From: JAAYDH01 sp035353055
GTDB lineage: Bacteria > Bacillota_I > Bacilli_A > RFN20 > CAG-826
Direction of reading: 5' to 3'
Assembly (NCBI GenBank): GCA_035353055.1
Contig: DAOPYW010000010.1
Location: 1-44,707 of the forward strand
DNA length: 44,707 nt
This document shows positions 17,536-25,851 of this stretch, one piece after another. The position numbers and the translations under genes are program-made. The notes beneath the pieces are model-generated. The model had not been told where the DNA came from. It saw nothing but the letters and a program-made list of their open reading frames with translations, and did not search any database. How positions within the stretch are numbered: the first letter of the stretch is position 1; the number at the start of each line of letters is the position of its first letter.

Positions 17536-18709
17536 ACACATTTTCAATTATTTCATCAAGCCTTTGATAATCCGTAGGTTTGAGAGCTGATTTAATGGTT
17601 AAATCCAATTGGTCAATTGTGCAATTGGATAGCTGATTGATGGCTTTTTTCATCAGCTCTTTAGCTTGAGGAGCCCAACTGCCATTTTCCACGAGATAAA
17701 AATGTTTATTTTGCACATTGTGGCTGATTAGAGTCTGCAAATAGATATCCATCTTTGGATATAACCCCACATTGAAGGTGGGAGCCAACAAAACAATCTT
17801 GGAAAAGATAAAGGAATCGGAAAGAGCATAGCTGACATCAACTTGATTAAGGGAATGAATGATGGTCTTAATTCCGCGAGAATTTATGCCTTTTTCGAGA
17901 TATAAAGCTGCCTCTTCTGTATGACCATAAATGCTCGCATAAAGAATCAGCACCCCCTCTTCCTCTTTAGTAGAAGTGGACCACTTTTCATAATATGAAA
18001 GCAGCGTTGGAATATTGTTTTCATGAATTAGGCCATGAAGCGAAAGCACTTTTTCAAGCGGGAAAGCTTTCAATTGATTTAAAACATTTAGAACACTGGG
18101 AGAATACTTGGAGATGATGTTCGTGAAATAGCGCCTCGTTTCATCAACGAGCAATTTTTTATCTTCGCAGTGAGCTTCATAGGGATTATGAGCAGTAAAA
18201 AAAGAGCCGAAAGCATCAGCAGAAAATAAGAGGTGGTGATTTTCTTCATAGCTCATCATCACCTCTGGCCAATGGATCATGGGAGCGGCAATAAAGCGAA
18301 GCAAATGCTTGCCGAGATTGAGGCGATCGCCATCTTTGATAATATTGAATTTTATTCCGCTTAAATCAGGGAAGAAATTCTTAAATAGAACCGAGCCCAT
18401 CATGGAGATATAGATTTTTATATCAGGGAACATCTTGACGACCTCTCTAGTCAAAGCGGTATGATCCGGTTCTAAATGATGAATTACTAAGCAATCTAAA
18501 TGACGGCCATTTAATGTATCTTTTAGCTCTTGAAAAAAGATGCCCTTTGTCTCGCGAGCGGAAGTGTCTAATAAACAGGTCTTTTCATCGAGAAAAAGAT
18601 AGGAATTATAGGACATTCCATTTGCTAAAGGTATCTCCCCTTCAAAGAGGCTTTGATCCCAACTTGTTTCATGAAACATGATGAGATCTTTGTCAATATA
18701 GTTGATCAT
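17534..18709 (-). CDS. A-type flavoprotein (flavodiiron protein)
   Basis: A 391-residue flavodiiron protein that reduces O2 to water and/or NO to N2O in the cytoplasm, protecting anaerobes. The N-terminal metallo-beta-lactamase-like domain has the diiron ligands H78-x-E80-x-D82-H83, H146 (MIHWPE), D165 (SADAFGSFF) and H225 (LSLHG), at essentially the positions of characterised members. The C-terminal domain (about 250-391) is flavodoxin-like, beginning GVLILYASIYGHTEEAA for FMN binding. The start at 18709 is preferred because GGGAGAA precedes it on the minus strand; an in-frame ATG at 18739 has no ribosome site. No rubredoxin domain is attached, so the electron donor is encoded elsewhere. Confidence 0.93.
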   Translation of the reverse strand: MINYIDKDLIMFHETSWDQSLFEGEIPLANGMSYNSYLFLDEKTCLLDTSARETKGIFFQELKDTLNGRHLDCLVIHHLEPDHTALTREVVKMFPDIKIYISMMGSVLFKNFFPDLSGIKFNIIKDGDRLNLGKHLLRFIAAPMIHWPEVMMSYEENHHLLFSADAFGSFFTAHNPYEAHCEDKKLLVDETRRYFTNIISKYSPSVLNVLNQLKAFPLEKVLSLHGLIHENNIPTLLSYYEKWSTSTKEEEGVLILYASIYGHTEEAALYLEKGINSRGIKTIIHSLNQVDVSYALSDSFIFSKIVLLAPTFNVGLYPKMDIYLQTLISHNVQNKHFYLVENGSWAPQAKELMKKAINQLSNCTIDQLDLTIKSALKPTDYQRLDEIIENV

Positions 18710-18821
18710 AAAAATTTCTCCCAAAAATATTATAGACAATATTAAAGCATTTTCTAATAATAGGCTCAGAAATTTTTATGAGATTATTGCTTTAATTCTT
18801 CGATTCGACCAGAGCTGAACA

Positions 18822-19373
18822 TTACTCGGCAAACTTTTTAATTAATTCCTCGGCAGTATAGACTCGAGCGGCATAAACTTCTTTGAGATATTTTAAACCC
18901 GACTCATAATCTTCTTTTGTGAAAGAATCAGTTGCGTCAGAACAAACGAGAATATTATATCCAAGCTGATATGCATCAGCGGTGGTGTGGCGAACGCACA
19001 TATGAGTGTGAAGGCCAGCCATGATAACGGTATCGACTCCTAATTCTTTTAAAAGCAAATCTAAATCCGTATGGAAAAAGCCACTGTAGCGGCGTTTTTC
19101 AACGATATAATCGCCTTTTTGCCGGCCTAATTCGGGTATAATTTTAGCGCCTTCGGTGCCTTTAATTGCATGGTCACCCCACAGTTTTAACTCATGATCG
19201 ATCTCGGGAAGGTGAGAGTCGTTACAGAAAATAACTGGAATATGATATTTTCTCGCTCCTTCCAGCAATTTTTGAGTATGAGGAACAATAGCTAAGCCAC
19301 GATCGCATTTTAAAGCTCCAGTCACAAAGTCATTGAGCATATCGACGACGAGCACTGCGCATCTTGAATTCAT
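18822..19373 (-). CDS. Isochorismatase-family cysteine hydrolase, nicotinamidase-like
   Basis: A 183-residue hydrolase with the catalytic triad D11 (VVDMLNDF), K93 (VEKRRYSGFF) and C126 (GLHTHMCVRHT). The segment NDSH...DHELKLWGDHAIKGTEGA (51-76) matches the metal-binding and WG-x-H-x-x-x-GT-x-GA region of nicotinamidases (PncA), so conversion of nicotinamide to nicotinate for NAD recycling is the best guess. A related amidohydrolase role within the family cannot be excluded. GGGGTGA precedes the ATG. It lies 112 bases upstream of the flavodiiron gene on the same strand and could be co-transcribed with it. Confidence 0.82.
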   Translation of the reverse strand: MNSRCAVLVVDMLNDFVTGALKCDRGLAIVPHTQKLLEGARKYHIPVIFCNDSHLPEIDHELKLWGDHAIKGTEGAKIIPELGRQKGDYIVEKRRYSGFFHTDLDLLLKELGVDTVIMAGLHTHMCVRHTTADAYQLGYNILVCSDATDSFTKEDYESGLKYLKEVYAARVYTAEELIKKFAE

Positions 19374-19539
19374 AATTAGTCACCCCTTTATAAATCAATC
19401 TCTATTTTTAATATAACCCTATTCATTGATTTAATTAATTAAATTTCATTTAAGGCCCCATTAAATAGCGGAAAATAAGCAGTTAAAAAATCTAAAATAA
19501 GTGAGGCAATTCTTGCCGTTTATGATATGATAATTTCAT

Positions 19540-19616
19540 GCGCCAATAGCTCAACTGGATAGAGTATCAGACTTCGAATCTGAGGGTTGCGGGTTCAACT
19601 CCTGCTTGGCGTACCA
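19540..19616 (+). tRNA. tRNA-Arg (anticodon TCG)
   Basis: A full cloverleaf can be drawn: acceptor GCGCCAA/TTGGCGT, D-arm GCTC...GAGT, anticodon stem TCAGA/TCTGA with loop CTTCGAA (anticodon TCG), T-arm GCGGG/CCTGC with loop TTCAACT, discriminator A and encoded CCA at 19614-19616. It reads CGA and, by wobble, other CGN codons. It is a lone tRNA. Confidence 0.95.
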
Positions 19617-19627
19617 ACAAGAGTATA

Positions 19628-19654
19628 AAGGGCAATAAACTAATTGCCTTTTTT
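19628..19654 (+). terminator. Terminator of the tRNA-Arg gene
   Basis: GGCAAT (19631-19636) and ATTGCC (19643-19648) form a stem with a six-base loop, followed by a run of six T. Confidence 0.75.
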
Positions 19655-19667
19655 AAATGCAAAAATG

Positions 19668-20891
19668 CTAGATTTCTTTTTTCTTATATAAGTAAAAGAA
19701 AAATCCAACGCTGCAAAGAATCGCCGCGAATGAAACGATTGGCAAGACAATCAGCGCTTTCTCGTACAAGAATCCATATAGCAGTGAGCCGAGGAACCAA
19801 GATAAGCCAAACAAGATATCAAAAACACCAAAGGCTTTCGCGCGATTGCTCTTGCTGGTCAGATCAGTGACACCGCTTAAGATGATGCTTTCTTGCGCTC
19901 CCATTCCGACTCCCCAGAGAGTTGCGCCAAGAAATATTGACCAGTACTGATTAAAGAAGAAAAAGAAAAAGGCAAACGAAGAGGTTACTAAAGTGGCAAG
20001 GACGATGGCCAAGAATCCCTTTTTATCATAAATTAAGCCGAATATCATCGCAGCAACTGCATCAATCAGCATCGCAAAAGAATAGATCAGAGGAAGGTAT
20101 TCCACTTTAAAGAGGTTTAAGGATGCCACATGAGCGGTGAATAAAGGAAAATCCACAAACCCAAAAGCCAACAGGCAAGAACCAATCAAGAAGATGGTGA
20201 AGCGCTTATTAAAGATAGGCGCCTTTTTATCAGCGCTATCTTCTTTTTCAAAAGTTTCGGGATGAGGATATTTGATTCTAGTGGCAAATAGAAGAATAAA
20301 GCATACTAGAGCCGGGATACCGAGTACTAAAAACCCAATTCGAAATCGATCGTATTCACTCAAGGAAGAAGTAGCGAGAAAAGTCGCAGAGAGCATCAAT
20401 GGTCCCACGAATGCTCCCAACTGGTCGAGCAACTCGCTAAACGCAAAGGATTTTCCAGTGCCATTTTGTTTAGCGGCGAAACTTACTAAGGCATTTTTAG
20501 CTGGCTTTTTGATAGCTTTTCCCATCTTTTCCAATAAGACAAAAGAGACTGCAAGCAGCCATCCATTTTGTGGAACGAGAGCTAATAGTGGAATCATGAT
20601 TAGATCGAAAACGTATCCGAGAATCGTAAATAACCAATACTTCTTAGTCCTATCAACAAAGTAACCAGTGACCAATCGAAGGGCGTATCCTATCAGCATG
20701 CCTAATCCGCTGACGATGGAAATCGCTAGTGGTGAAGCCCCTAAGAATTGCTCATATGCTCCAATAATTGAACTCGACCCCTCATGAGTCATGTCGGAGA
20801 ACATCGATATGATGGCCAGCAGAATGATAAAGACTAAAGCGCTGCTGATCCTAGCTTTTTTCTCATATTTCTTTGGCTCGATATTTTTCAT
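19668..20891 (-). CDS. MFS transporter
   Basis: A 407-residue protein with about 12 hydrophobic helices and a central charged cytoplasmic loop (about 210-230), the standard major facilitator layout. The loop between helices 2 and 3 reads GYFVDRTKKYW, a form of the MFS signature G-x-x-x-D-R-x-x-[RK]. Segments such as MFSDMTHEGSSSI and GMGAQESIILSGV are typical of a bacterial subgroup with no assigned substrate. No ribosome site is visible ahead of the ATG at 20891; a TAGAAT box lies eight bases before it on the minus strand, so the message could be leaderless. Confidence 0.85.
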   Translation of the reverse strand: MKNIEPKKYEKKARISSALVFIILLAIISMFSDMTHEGSSSIIGAYEQFLGASPLAISIVSGLGMLIGYALRLVTGYFVDRTKKYWLFTILGYVFDLIMIPLLALVPQNGWLLAVSFVLLEKMGKAIKKPAKNALVSFAAKQNGTGKSFAFSELLDQLGAFVGPLMLSATFLATSSLSEYDRFRIGFLVLGIPALVCFILLFATRIKYPHPETFEKEDSADKKAPIFNKRFTIFLIGSCLLAFGFVDFPLFTAHVASLNLFKVEYLPLIYSFAMLIDAVAAMIFGLIYDKKGFLAIVLATLVTSSFAFFFFFFNQYWSIFLGATLWGVGMGAQESIILSGVTDLTSKSNRAKAFGVFDILFGLSWFLGSLLYGFLYEKALIVLPIVSFAAILCSVGFFFYLYKKKEI

Positions 20892-21024
20892 ATGTCATAA
20901 TTCTACTACCAAAAAATTGAGAAAGTACAAATGATGTATTTATAAGATAAATTTTTCTCAATTTCGTTCGCAAATCTTTTTATCGTATGAGCGGACCATT
21001 TATAATAGATATAGAAGAACGATT

Positions 21025-22104
21025 ATGAGCATTATTGATTACGCCCAAAAATACGGAGATCAAACTTTTGACGAAATGCCTTTTAATGAGATTGATAATC
21101 TCGTTTTATGCAACATCCTTTATTGCGATTATCAAAAGGCTTTTGAAAATCTCAATCACCCGGAAAAGATTTCGTTAGGAATGCTGCTTTTCACCGCGAT
21201 TGAAAAGCTTGATTTAAGAAAAGAAAATCGCGGCTTGTTCTTGGGCAATAAGCCTCTTCGCTTAGCTAAAAAAATCTATAACAGCAAACGCTACAAAAAT
21301 ATCCTTGCCTCCGATTATCGAGAAATCACAAATCAGACAAATAACACGCAATTCGCCGCTATTTGCTATCATATTGCGGATAATTTGATCTTTTTATGCT
21401 TTCGTGGAACGGATGATTCCGTCAGCGGATGGATGGAAAATCTCGATCTGTTAATAGAAGAGAAAATGCCATCCCAAAATTACGCCCGAGATTACCTAAA
21501 TGAGATGATGGATAAATACCATGATTATTCTTTCATCTTAGGTGGGCATTCTAAAGGTGGCAATCTCTGCATCTATGCCGCCACCTATGGGAAAATTGAA
21601 AATCAGGACCGAATTCTGAAAATTTTTTCTAACGATGGAACTGGCTTTTATCCCCATGTTTTCGACTACTCTAGATTTGAGAAGCTTAAAAAGAGATCGC
21701 TATTAATTGCACCGGCGCATTGCCTCGTGGGTAATATTCTTGAACAGCCGGTAAAAAATCGCTTGATCATCGCGACCAAAAAAAATGGTTTGTTTAGCCA
21801 TGATTTGAATAACTGGGTGGTGGAAGATAATCACCTCGTTAAATGCGACAGCTTCTCTAATCGCAGTCAAAAGGTCACCAAGGAAATGAATGCACTAGTC
21901 TACCAATATCCGCTGGTCACTAGGCAGCAAGTCGTCGGCGATTTCAATGCTTGCGTCAAGGCAGTCCAAGTGCAGAATCTCTACGATTTCAAGAAAAACT
22001 CTACGCTAGCTTTGCTCATATATATGAAGCTCTCTCTTCACAGCAAGCAATTCCTTTTAAGAATAATACGCATTTTGGTCATCAACAATTTCCTGCTCAA
22101 TTGA
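21025..22104 (+). CDS. Mbeg1-like (DUF2974) alpha/beta-hydrolase, C-terminus possibly frameshifted
   Basis: A 359-residue protein with an alpha/beta-hydrolase core: FRGTDDSVSGWMENLDL (about 126-142) and the nucleophile elbow GGHSKGGN with Ser176, as in DUF2974/Mbeg1-like lipases. TATAAT lies at 21001-21006. The last 36 or so residues (from about position 21990) turn hydrophobic and unlike the rest, while the other frame there gives a more protein-like continuation (KLYASFAHIYEALSSQQ). This suggests a one-base shift, natural or a sequencing error. However, the annotated frame stops just ahead of the terminator, whereas the other frame would run into it. The substrate is unknown. Confidence 0.8.
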   Translation: MSIIDYAQKYGDQTFDEMPFNEIDNLVLCNILYCDYQKAFENLNHPEKISLGMLLFTAIEKLDLRKENRGLFLGNKPLRLAKKIYNSKRYKNILASDYREITNQTNNTQFAAICYHIADNLIFLCFRGTDDSVSGWMENLDLLIEEKMPSQNYARDYLNEMMDKYHDYSFILGGHSKGGNLCIYAATYGKIENQDRILKIFSNDGTGFYPHVFDYSRFEKLKKRSLLIAPAHCLVGNILEQPVKNRLIIATKKNGLFSHDLNNWVVEDNHLVKCDSFSNRSQKVTKEMNALVYQYPLVTRQQVVGDFNACVKAVQVQNLYDFKKNSTLALLIYMKLSLHSKQFLLRIIRILVINNFLLN

Positions 22105-22112
22105 TCAAAAAG

Positions 22113-22142
22113 AAAAACCCACATAGAGTGGGTTTGTTTTTA
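22113..22142. terminator. Bidirectional terminator between the Mbeg1-like gene and enolase
   Basis: AAACCCAC (22115-22122), loop ATAGA, GTGGGTTT (22128-22135), with A-rich left and T-rich right flanks. It lies between two convergent genes. Confidence 0.85.
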
Positions 22143-22158
22143 GTAATTCAGGAATCGA

Positions 22159-23451
22159 CTATTTCAAGTTGTAGAAGACTTCTTTGCCTTTGAATTGAGC
22201 GAATTCGCCTAATTCTTCTTCAATTCTCATCAATTGATTGTACTTGGCAATGCGATCGGTACGGCTCATGGAACCAGTCTTGATTTGTCCAGCATTTAAA
22301 GCGACGACTAAATCAGCGATGGTGGTGTCTTCAGTCTCGCCAGAGCGGTGACTGACGACGCAGGTATATCCCGCTCTCTCGGCTTCTTGGCAGCAATCCA
22401 AGGTCTCAGTGAGAGTGCCGATTTGATTGAGCTTGATGAGGACGCTATTGGCGACGCCTTCCTTAATGCCTTTTTTGACAATCTTAGGATTGGTCACGAA
22501 CACGTCATCGCCAACGATTTGAATCTTCTTGCCTAAGCGGGCAGTGAGTTTTTGCCAACCAGCCCAGTCTCTCTCTCCTAATCCATCTTCGATGGAAATG
22601 AGAGGATACTTCTCGACAAATGAAGCTAGTAAATCAATCATTTGATCGGTAGTTAATTTGCCGCCTTTTGATTTCTTTAATTCATACATGCAAGTATCGG
22701 TGTTATAGAATTCGCTAGCGGCGACGTCCATGGCTAAGCAGATGTCTTTGCCTGGGACATATCCCGCGCGTTTGATGGCCTCAACGATAACTTGTAATGG
22801 CTCCTCGTTGTTAGCGAGGTTTGGAGCAAAGCCACCTTCATCACCGACAGCGGTGACTTGGCCTTTTTCCTTTAAGACTTTCTTTAATTCATGGAAAGTT
22901 TCAGCGCCCATGCGGAGAGCTTCGCGCAATGATTTGGCTCCGACAGGCATGATCATGTATTCTTGGAAATCAACGGAGCTGTCAGCGTGGCTGCCACCAT
23001 TGATGACATTCATCATTGGAACGGGCAATAATTTAGCGTTTGGTCCACCGAGATATTTATATAGAGGAAGTCCGTAGAAGTCAGCAGCGGCTCTAGCGCA
23101 GGCTAGCGAGACGCCTAAGATGGCGTTAGCGCCTAACTTTGATTTGGAATCAGTTCCATCTAACTTGATCATGGTCTCATCAATTAAGACTTGTTGATCG
23201 ACTGGCAAACCAATCACTTCGGGAGCGATGATGTTGTTGACGTTGTCAACAGCCTTTAAGACGCCTTTTCCACCAAAGCGTTTCTTATCTCCATCGCGGA
23301 GCTCTAATGCTTCTCTTTCGCCAGTTGAAGCACCTGAGGGAACAATTGCCCTTCCGAAAGCACCAGATTCAGTCGTAACTTCCACTTCGATAGTGGGGTT
23401 GCCACGGGAATCGATGACTTCGCGAGCGTGAATTAAACTAATATATGGCAT
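22159..23451 (-). CDS. eno: Enolase
   Basis: A 430-residue enolase of standard length, converting 2-phosphoglycerate to phosphoenolpyruvate in glycolysis. The family blocks are all present: AREVIDSRGNPTIEVEV, VPSGASTGEREALELRDGD, GGSHADSSVDFQEYMIMP, AVGDEGGFAPNL, LAMDVAASEFY, SIEDGLGERDWAGW, GDDVFVTNP, LIKLNQIGTLTET, SHRSGETEDT and the C-terminal MRIEEELG. The metal-binding Asp/Glu and catalytic Lys contexts (LIKLNQ) are intact. AGGAGG precedes the ATG and TATAAT lies at 23476-23481 on the minus strand. It is divergent from phosphoglycerate mutase, which catalyses the preceding step. Confidence 0.98.
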   Translation of the reverse strand: MPYISLIHAREVIDSRGNPTIEVEVTTESGAFGRAIVPSGASTGEREALELRDGDKKRFGGKGVLKAVDNVNNIIAPEVIGLPVDQQVLIDETMIKLDGTDSKSKLGANAILGVSLACARAAADFYGLPLYKYLGGPNAKLLPVPMMNVINGGSHADSSVDFQEYMIMPVGAKSLREALRMGAETFHELKKVLKEKGQVTAVGDEGGFAPNLANNEEPLQVIVEAIKRAGYVPGKDICLAMDVAASEFYNTDTCMYELKKSKGGKLTTDQMIDLLASFVEKYPLISIEDGLGERDWAGWQKLTARLGKKIQIVGDDVFVTNPKIVKKGIKEGVANSVLIKLNQIGTLTETLDCCQEAERAGYTCVVSHRSGETEDTTIADLVVALNAGQIKTGSMSRTDRIAKYNQLMRIEEELGEFAQFKGKEVFYNLK

Positions 23452-23475
23452 ACTTGCCTCCTATTTTCTGCTGTT

Positions 23476-23481
23476 ATTATA
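23476..23481 (-). promoter_or_regulatory. -10 element of the enolase promoter
   Basis: A consensus TATAAT on the minus strand 25 bases upstream of the enolase ATG. The -35 region is T-rich without a clear TTGACA. Confidence 0.5.
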
Positions 23482-23557
23482 TATTAATAAAATAAAAAAA
23501 GAAAACTCATAACGCTCAATGCATTCTTTTTCTTGCTATCTCTTTATTGCAAGGTTA

Positions 23558-23586
23558 TTGAATTGTCAGAAACGGATAGGTAAAAT
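23558..23586 (+). promoter_or_regulatory. Promoter of the phosphoglycerate mutase gene
   Basis: TTGAAT (23558-23563), a 17-base spacer and TAAAAT (23581-23586), giving a leader of about 40 bases. Confidence 0.55.
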
Positions 23587-23632
23587 GAATAAAGATTGTT
23601 AATTAAATTAAATATTTAAAAGGAGAAAAAAC

Positions 23633-24382
23633 ATGAAGAGAACCTTAGTGCTTGTTCGCCACGGCGAAAGCGAGTGGAATAAGCTAAATCTGTTTACTGG
23701 CTGGACTGATGTCGATCTGTCTGCGACCGGAATCGAAGAAGCCAAAGCTGGCGGTATTGCTTTGCGCGATAGCGGCATCGAATTTGATGTCTGCTATACC
23801 TCTTATTTAAAAAGAGCCATCCATACTCTCAACTATGTCTTAGCGGAGATGGATCGCGAGTTCTTGCCCGTTTTCAAAACTTGGGAATTAAACGAGCGTC
23901 ACTATGGTGCGCTCCAAGGCTTGAATAAAGCGGAAACCGCTGCAAAATATGGCAACGACCAAGTCACCTTATGGCGCCGCTCTTATGCAGTGAAACCTCC
24001 TCTTCTCGAAAAAGATGACAAGCGAAATGCAGCTTTTGCCCCCGCTTATCAAAAGGTCGACAAGAAAAATGTCCCTCTTGCTGAGTCGCTATATGACACC
24101 GTCTTGCGCGTGATTCCTTTCTATGAAAGAGAGATTCTTCCTCGCTTAAAGAAAGGTGAGAACATCCTCATCGCCGCTCATGGCAACTCATTGAGAGCTC
24201 TCGTCAAATTCTTAGATAATATCTCTGATGATGAAATCGTCGGAGTCAATATCCCCACCGGCATTCCTCTCGTCTATAAATTCGATGACAAGATGCATGT
24301 CATCTCTCACGAGTACATCGGCGATCCCAAGACCATCGAAGAAAAGATCTTGAGCGTCGCCAACCAAGCCAAGAAGAAGTAA
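23633..24382 (+). CDS. gpmA: 2,3-bisphosphoglycerate-dependent phosphoglycerate mutase
   Basis: A 249-residue cofactor-dependent phosphoglycerate mutase of normal length, interconverting 3- and 2-phosphoglycerate. The phospho-histidine is H10 in LVLVRHGESEWNKLNLF; GWTDVDLSATG, ELNERHYGALQGLNKAETA (catalytic Glu) and IAAHGNSLRALVK (second catalytic His) follow in order, and GIPLVYKFD is the conserved C-terminal strand. A strong AAAGGAG precedes the ATG. It stands back to back with enolase, so two consecutive glycolytic steps are encoded together. Its terminator overlaps the end of the convergent gene. Confidence 0.98.
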   Translation: MKRTLVLVRHGESEWNKLNLFTGWTDVDLSATGIEEAKAGGIALRDSGIEFDVCYTSYLKRAIHTLNYVLAEMDREFLPVFKTWELNERHYGALQGLNKAETAAKYGNDQVTLWRRSYAVKPPLLEKDDKRNAAFAPAYQKVDKKNVPLAESLYDTVLRVIPFYEREILPRLKKGENILIAAHGNSLRALVKFLDNISDDEIVGVNIPTGIPLVYKFDDKMHVISHEYIGDPKTIEEKILSVANQAKKK

Positions 24383-24387
24383 AAAAA

Positions 24388-24414
24388 GAGTCTCCTACGA
24401 AGGAGACTTTTCAT
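24388..24414. terminator. Terminator after gpmA
   Basis: GTCTCCT (24390-24396), loop ACGA, AGGAGAC (24401-24407), followed by TTTT. A-rich sequence on the left may let it act in both directions; it overlaps the last codons of the minus-strand CrtO-like gene. Confidence 0.75.
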
Positions 24415-25003
24415 TCGCCTTTTCTCTCAGACGGAGATTATGATCGCGTATTTTTAATAGCTTAGGAAGATTGTATTTTAAGATGAAGGCCGGAGCGACG
24501 ACTAAGATGGCGTTAATGCAAGCTAAGGGAATGGCCATGGTCAAATATAAGCTGCTGGTTCCTGAGAACATCTGATAGTCTAGGAATATGACTAAGAAGC
24601 CTAAGGGGACACTCCAGAGATGGATGCTAATCCCGTAGCGGGCTTCGAGAATAAATCGCTCGATGTAATCGTTATTAAAAGGATCAGCGACATGGTCTTT
24701 ATGAAAAGAAGTAAATCCTCCTAATTCGGGGACCTTCTCCTTCCATTTTTTGACGCCGATTAAATCGTAGAATTTCTTTTCTCCTTTGCTCAGGCGATAA
24801 GCACGCTTATCTTTTTGAAAAAAACGCTCGGGCATCTTGCGGATGGTGATGGCGACTATCGCATCGATAATAATCAGGGAAATTGTAAAGATAACGCTAT
24901 AAATAGCGTAGTAATACCAAGGCTGATTGCTAGGGTTAAAGAAAATGTTGAGCACTGCGCATATGGCTGTCGATAGAACTATGATCGTTATGTAAAGTAT
25001 CAT
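24395..25003 (-). CDS. CrtO-like membrane acyltransferase (glycosyl-4,4'-diaponeurosporenoate acyltransferase family)
   Basis: A 202-residue membrane protein with about four hydrophobic helices (1-19, 28-51, about 125-145, about 150-173). The central segment EKKFYDLIGVKKWKEKVPE and, further on, YIERFILEARYGISIHLW match the pattern of the CrtO acyltransferase family (FY..I.VK.WK...P and an E-x-R...H block). In staphylococci CrtO acylates a glycosylated carotenoid; no carotenoid genes are here, so the acceptor is probably another glycolipid. Its ATG overlaps the TGA stop of the PlsC-like gene (ATGA), indicating coupled translation in a GT8-PlsC-CrtO operon. The family assignment rests on pattern recognition. 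Confidence 0.65.
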   Translation of the reverse strand: MILYITIIVLSTAICAVLNIFFNPSNQPWYYYAIYSVIFTISLIIIDAIVAITIRKMPERFFQKDKRAYRLSKGEKKFYDLIGVKKWKEKVPELGGFTSFHKDHVADPFNNDYIERFILEARYGISIHLWSVPLGFLVIFLDYQMFSGTSSLYLTMAIPLACINAILVVAPAFILKYNLPKLLKIRDHNLRLREKANEKSPS

Positions 25004-25851
25004 GAGCTTATCTCCTCAGTCTCGTAAGTCAGAGGAATTTGATAATTTTCCTCATAACATTGTCTCCACATTTTCTCATTGGTTTCAACCATCATGTGAA
25101 TATTTTCCTTTTCGCTCTTTAAAGGATCGGGATAAATAGGCTTCAAGATATGGAGGGTATAACGCTGAATTTTCAAGCCCTCTCCATCGTACTGCTCGCT
25201 GTCGCGCATTGTGATAAACATCGGCACTAATGGGACATGGCTATGAACAGCAAAATTAGCGGCTCCTTGTTTGATTGGTTTAGGCTTCCGATAATTCCAC
25301 CACATCGATTGCTCAGCGTAGACCAAAAGGAATTGGCCATCTTTTAATATATCTTCAATAGTTTGCTTCATCTGCTTGATGAGCTCGTAATTGCTGGCGA
25401 GCGGAATGGTGTTGCAATTGCGCATAAAGAAGCCAAAGAGGCCGGGGAAGCGATAATTTCCTTCTCGAATAATTGTGTAGAGCTTCTTTTTCTTGAAGTG
25501 GTGGTTCATCACCGTGTGAATCGGAATGCCATCAAAAGGAGAGAAGTGATTCTGAGTCAAAACCGCTCCTGTCTTTAATGATTTGAGATTTTCTATTCCG
25601 ATTATATCATCGATGATGACTTCTTTTTTCTTGATTTTTTTGCCAAAAAAATAATTTGAGTATTTCGTGGCTAACCAAGCGTTGAATTTGCTTTTTAGGC
25701 GGCGCCGAGAATAGTCGACTTCGCCATTTTTGAGTTTGTCAAAAGGAGGATCGTCTTCGACATCTAAATCGAAGCGACCCATCCTTTCAAGCTCTTTGAT
25801 TTTGTTGAGAACTTTTAATCGATATTCTGAAGGTTGAGTTGCAGAGCCCAC
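25000..25851 (-). CDS. PlsC-like lysophospholipid acyltransferase
   Basis: A 283-residue acyltransferase with the NHx4D motif NHFSPFDG (N101, H102, D107). The block usually reading EGTRS is here YAEQSMWW (E180), a variant. GAANFAVHSHVPLVPMFI is the last conserved block. The reaction should be transfer of an acyl chain to a lysolipid or glycolipid at the membrane. I place the start at a GTG (25851) because a strong GAGGAGG lies four bases ahead of it; the gene then overlaps the end of the glycosyltransferase gene by 37 bases. An upstream ATG at 25956 would lie wholly within the other gene and is unlikely. ATG codons further in (25779) have no ribosome site. Confidence 0.82.
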   Translation of the reverse strand: MGSATQPSEYRLKVLNKIKELERMGRFDLDVEDDPPFDKLKNGEVDYSRRRLKSKFNAWLATKYSNYFFGKKIKKKEVIIDDIIGIENLKSLKTGAVLTQNHFSPFDGIPIHTVMNHHFKKKKLYTIIREGNYRFPGLFGFFMRNCNTIPLASNYELIKQMKQTIEDILKDGQFLLVYAEQSMWWNYRKPKPIKQGAANFAVHSHVPLVPMFITMRDSEQYDGEGLKIQRYTLHILKPIYPDPLKSEKENIHMMVETNEKMWRQCYEENYQIPLTYETEEISS

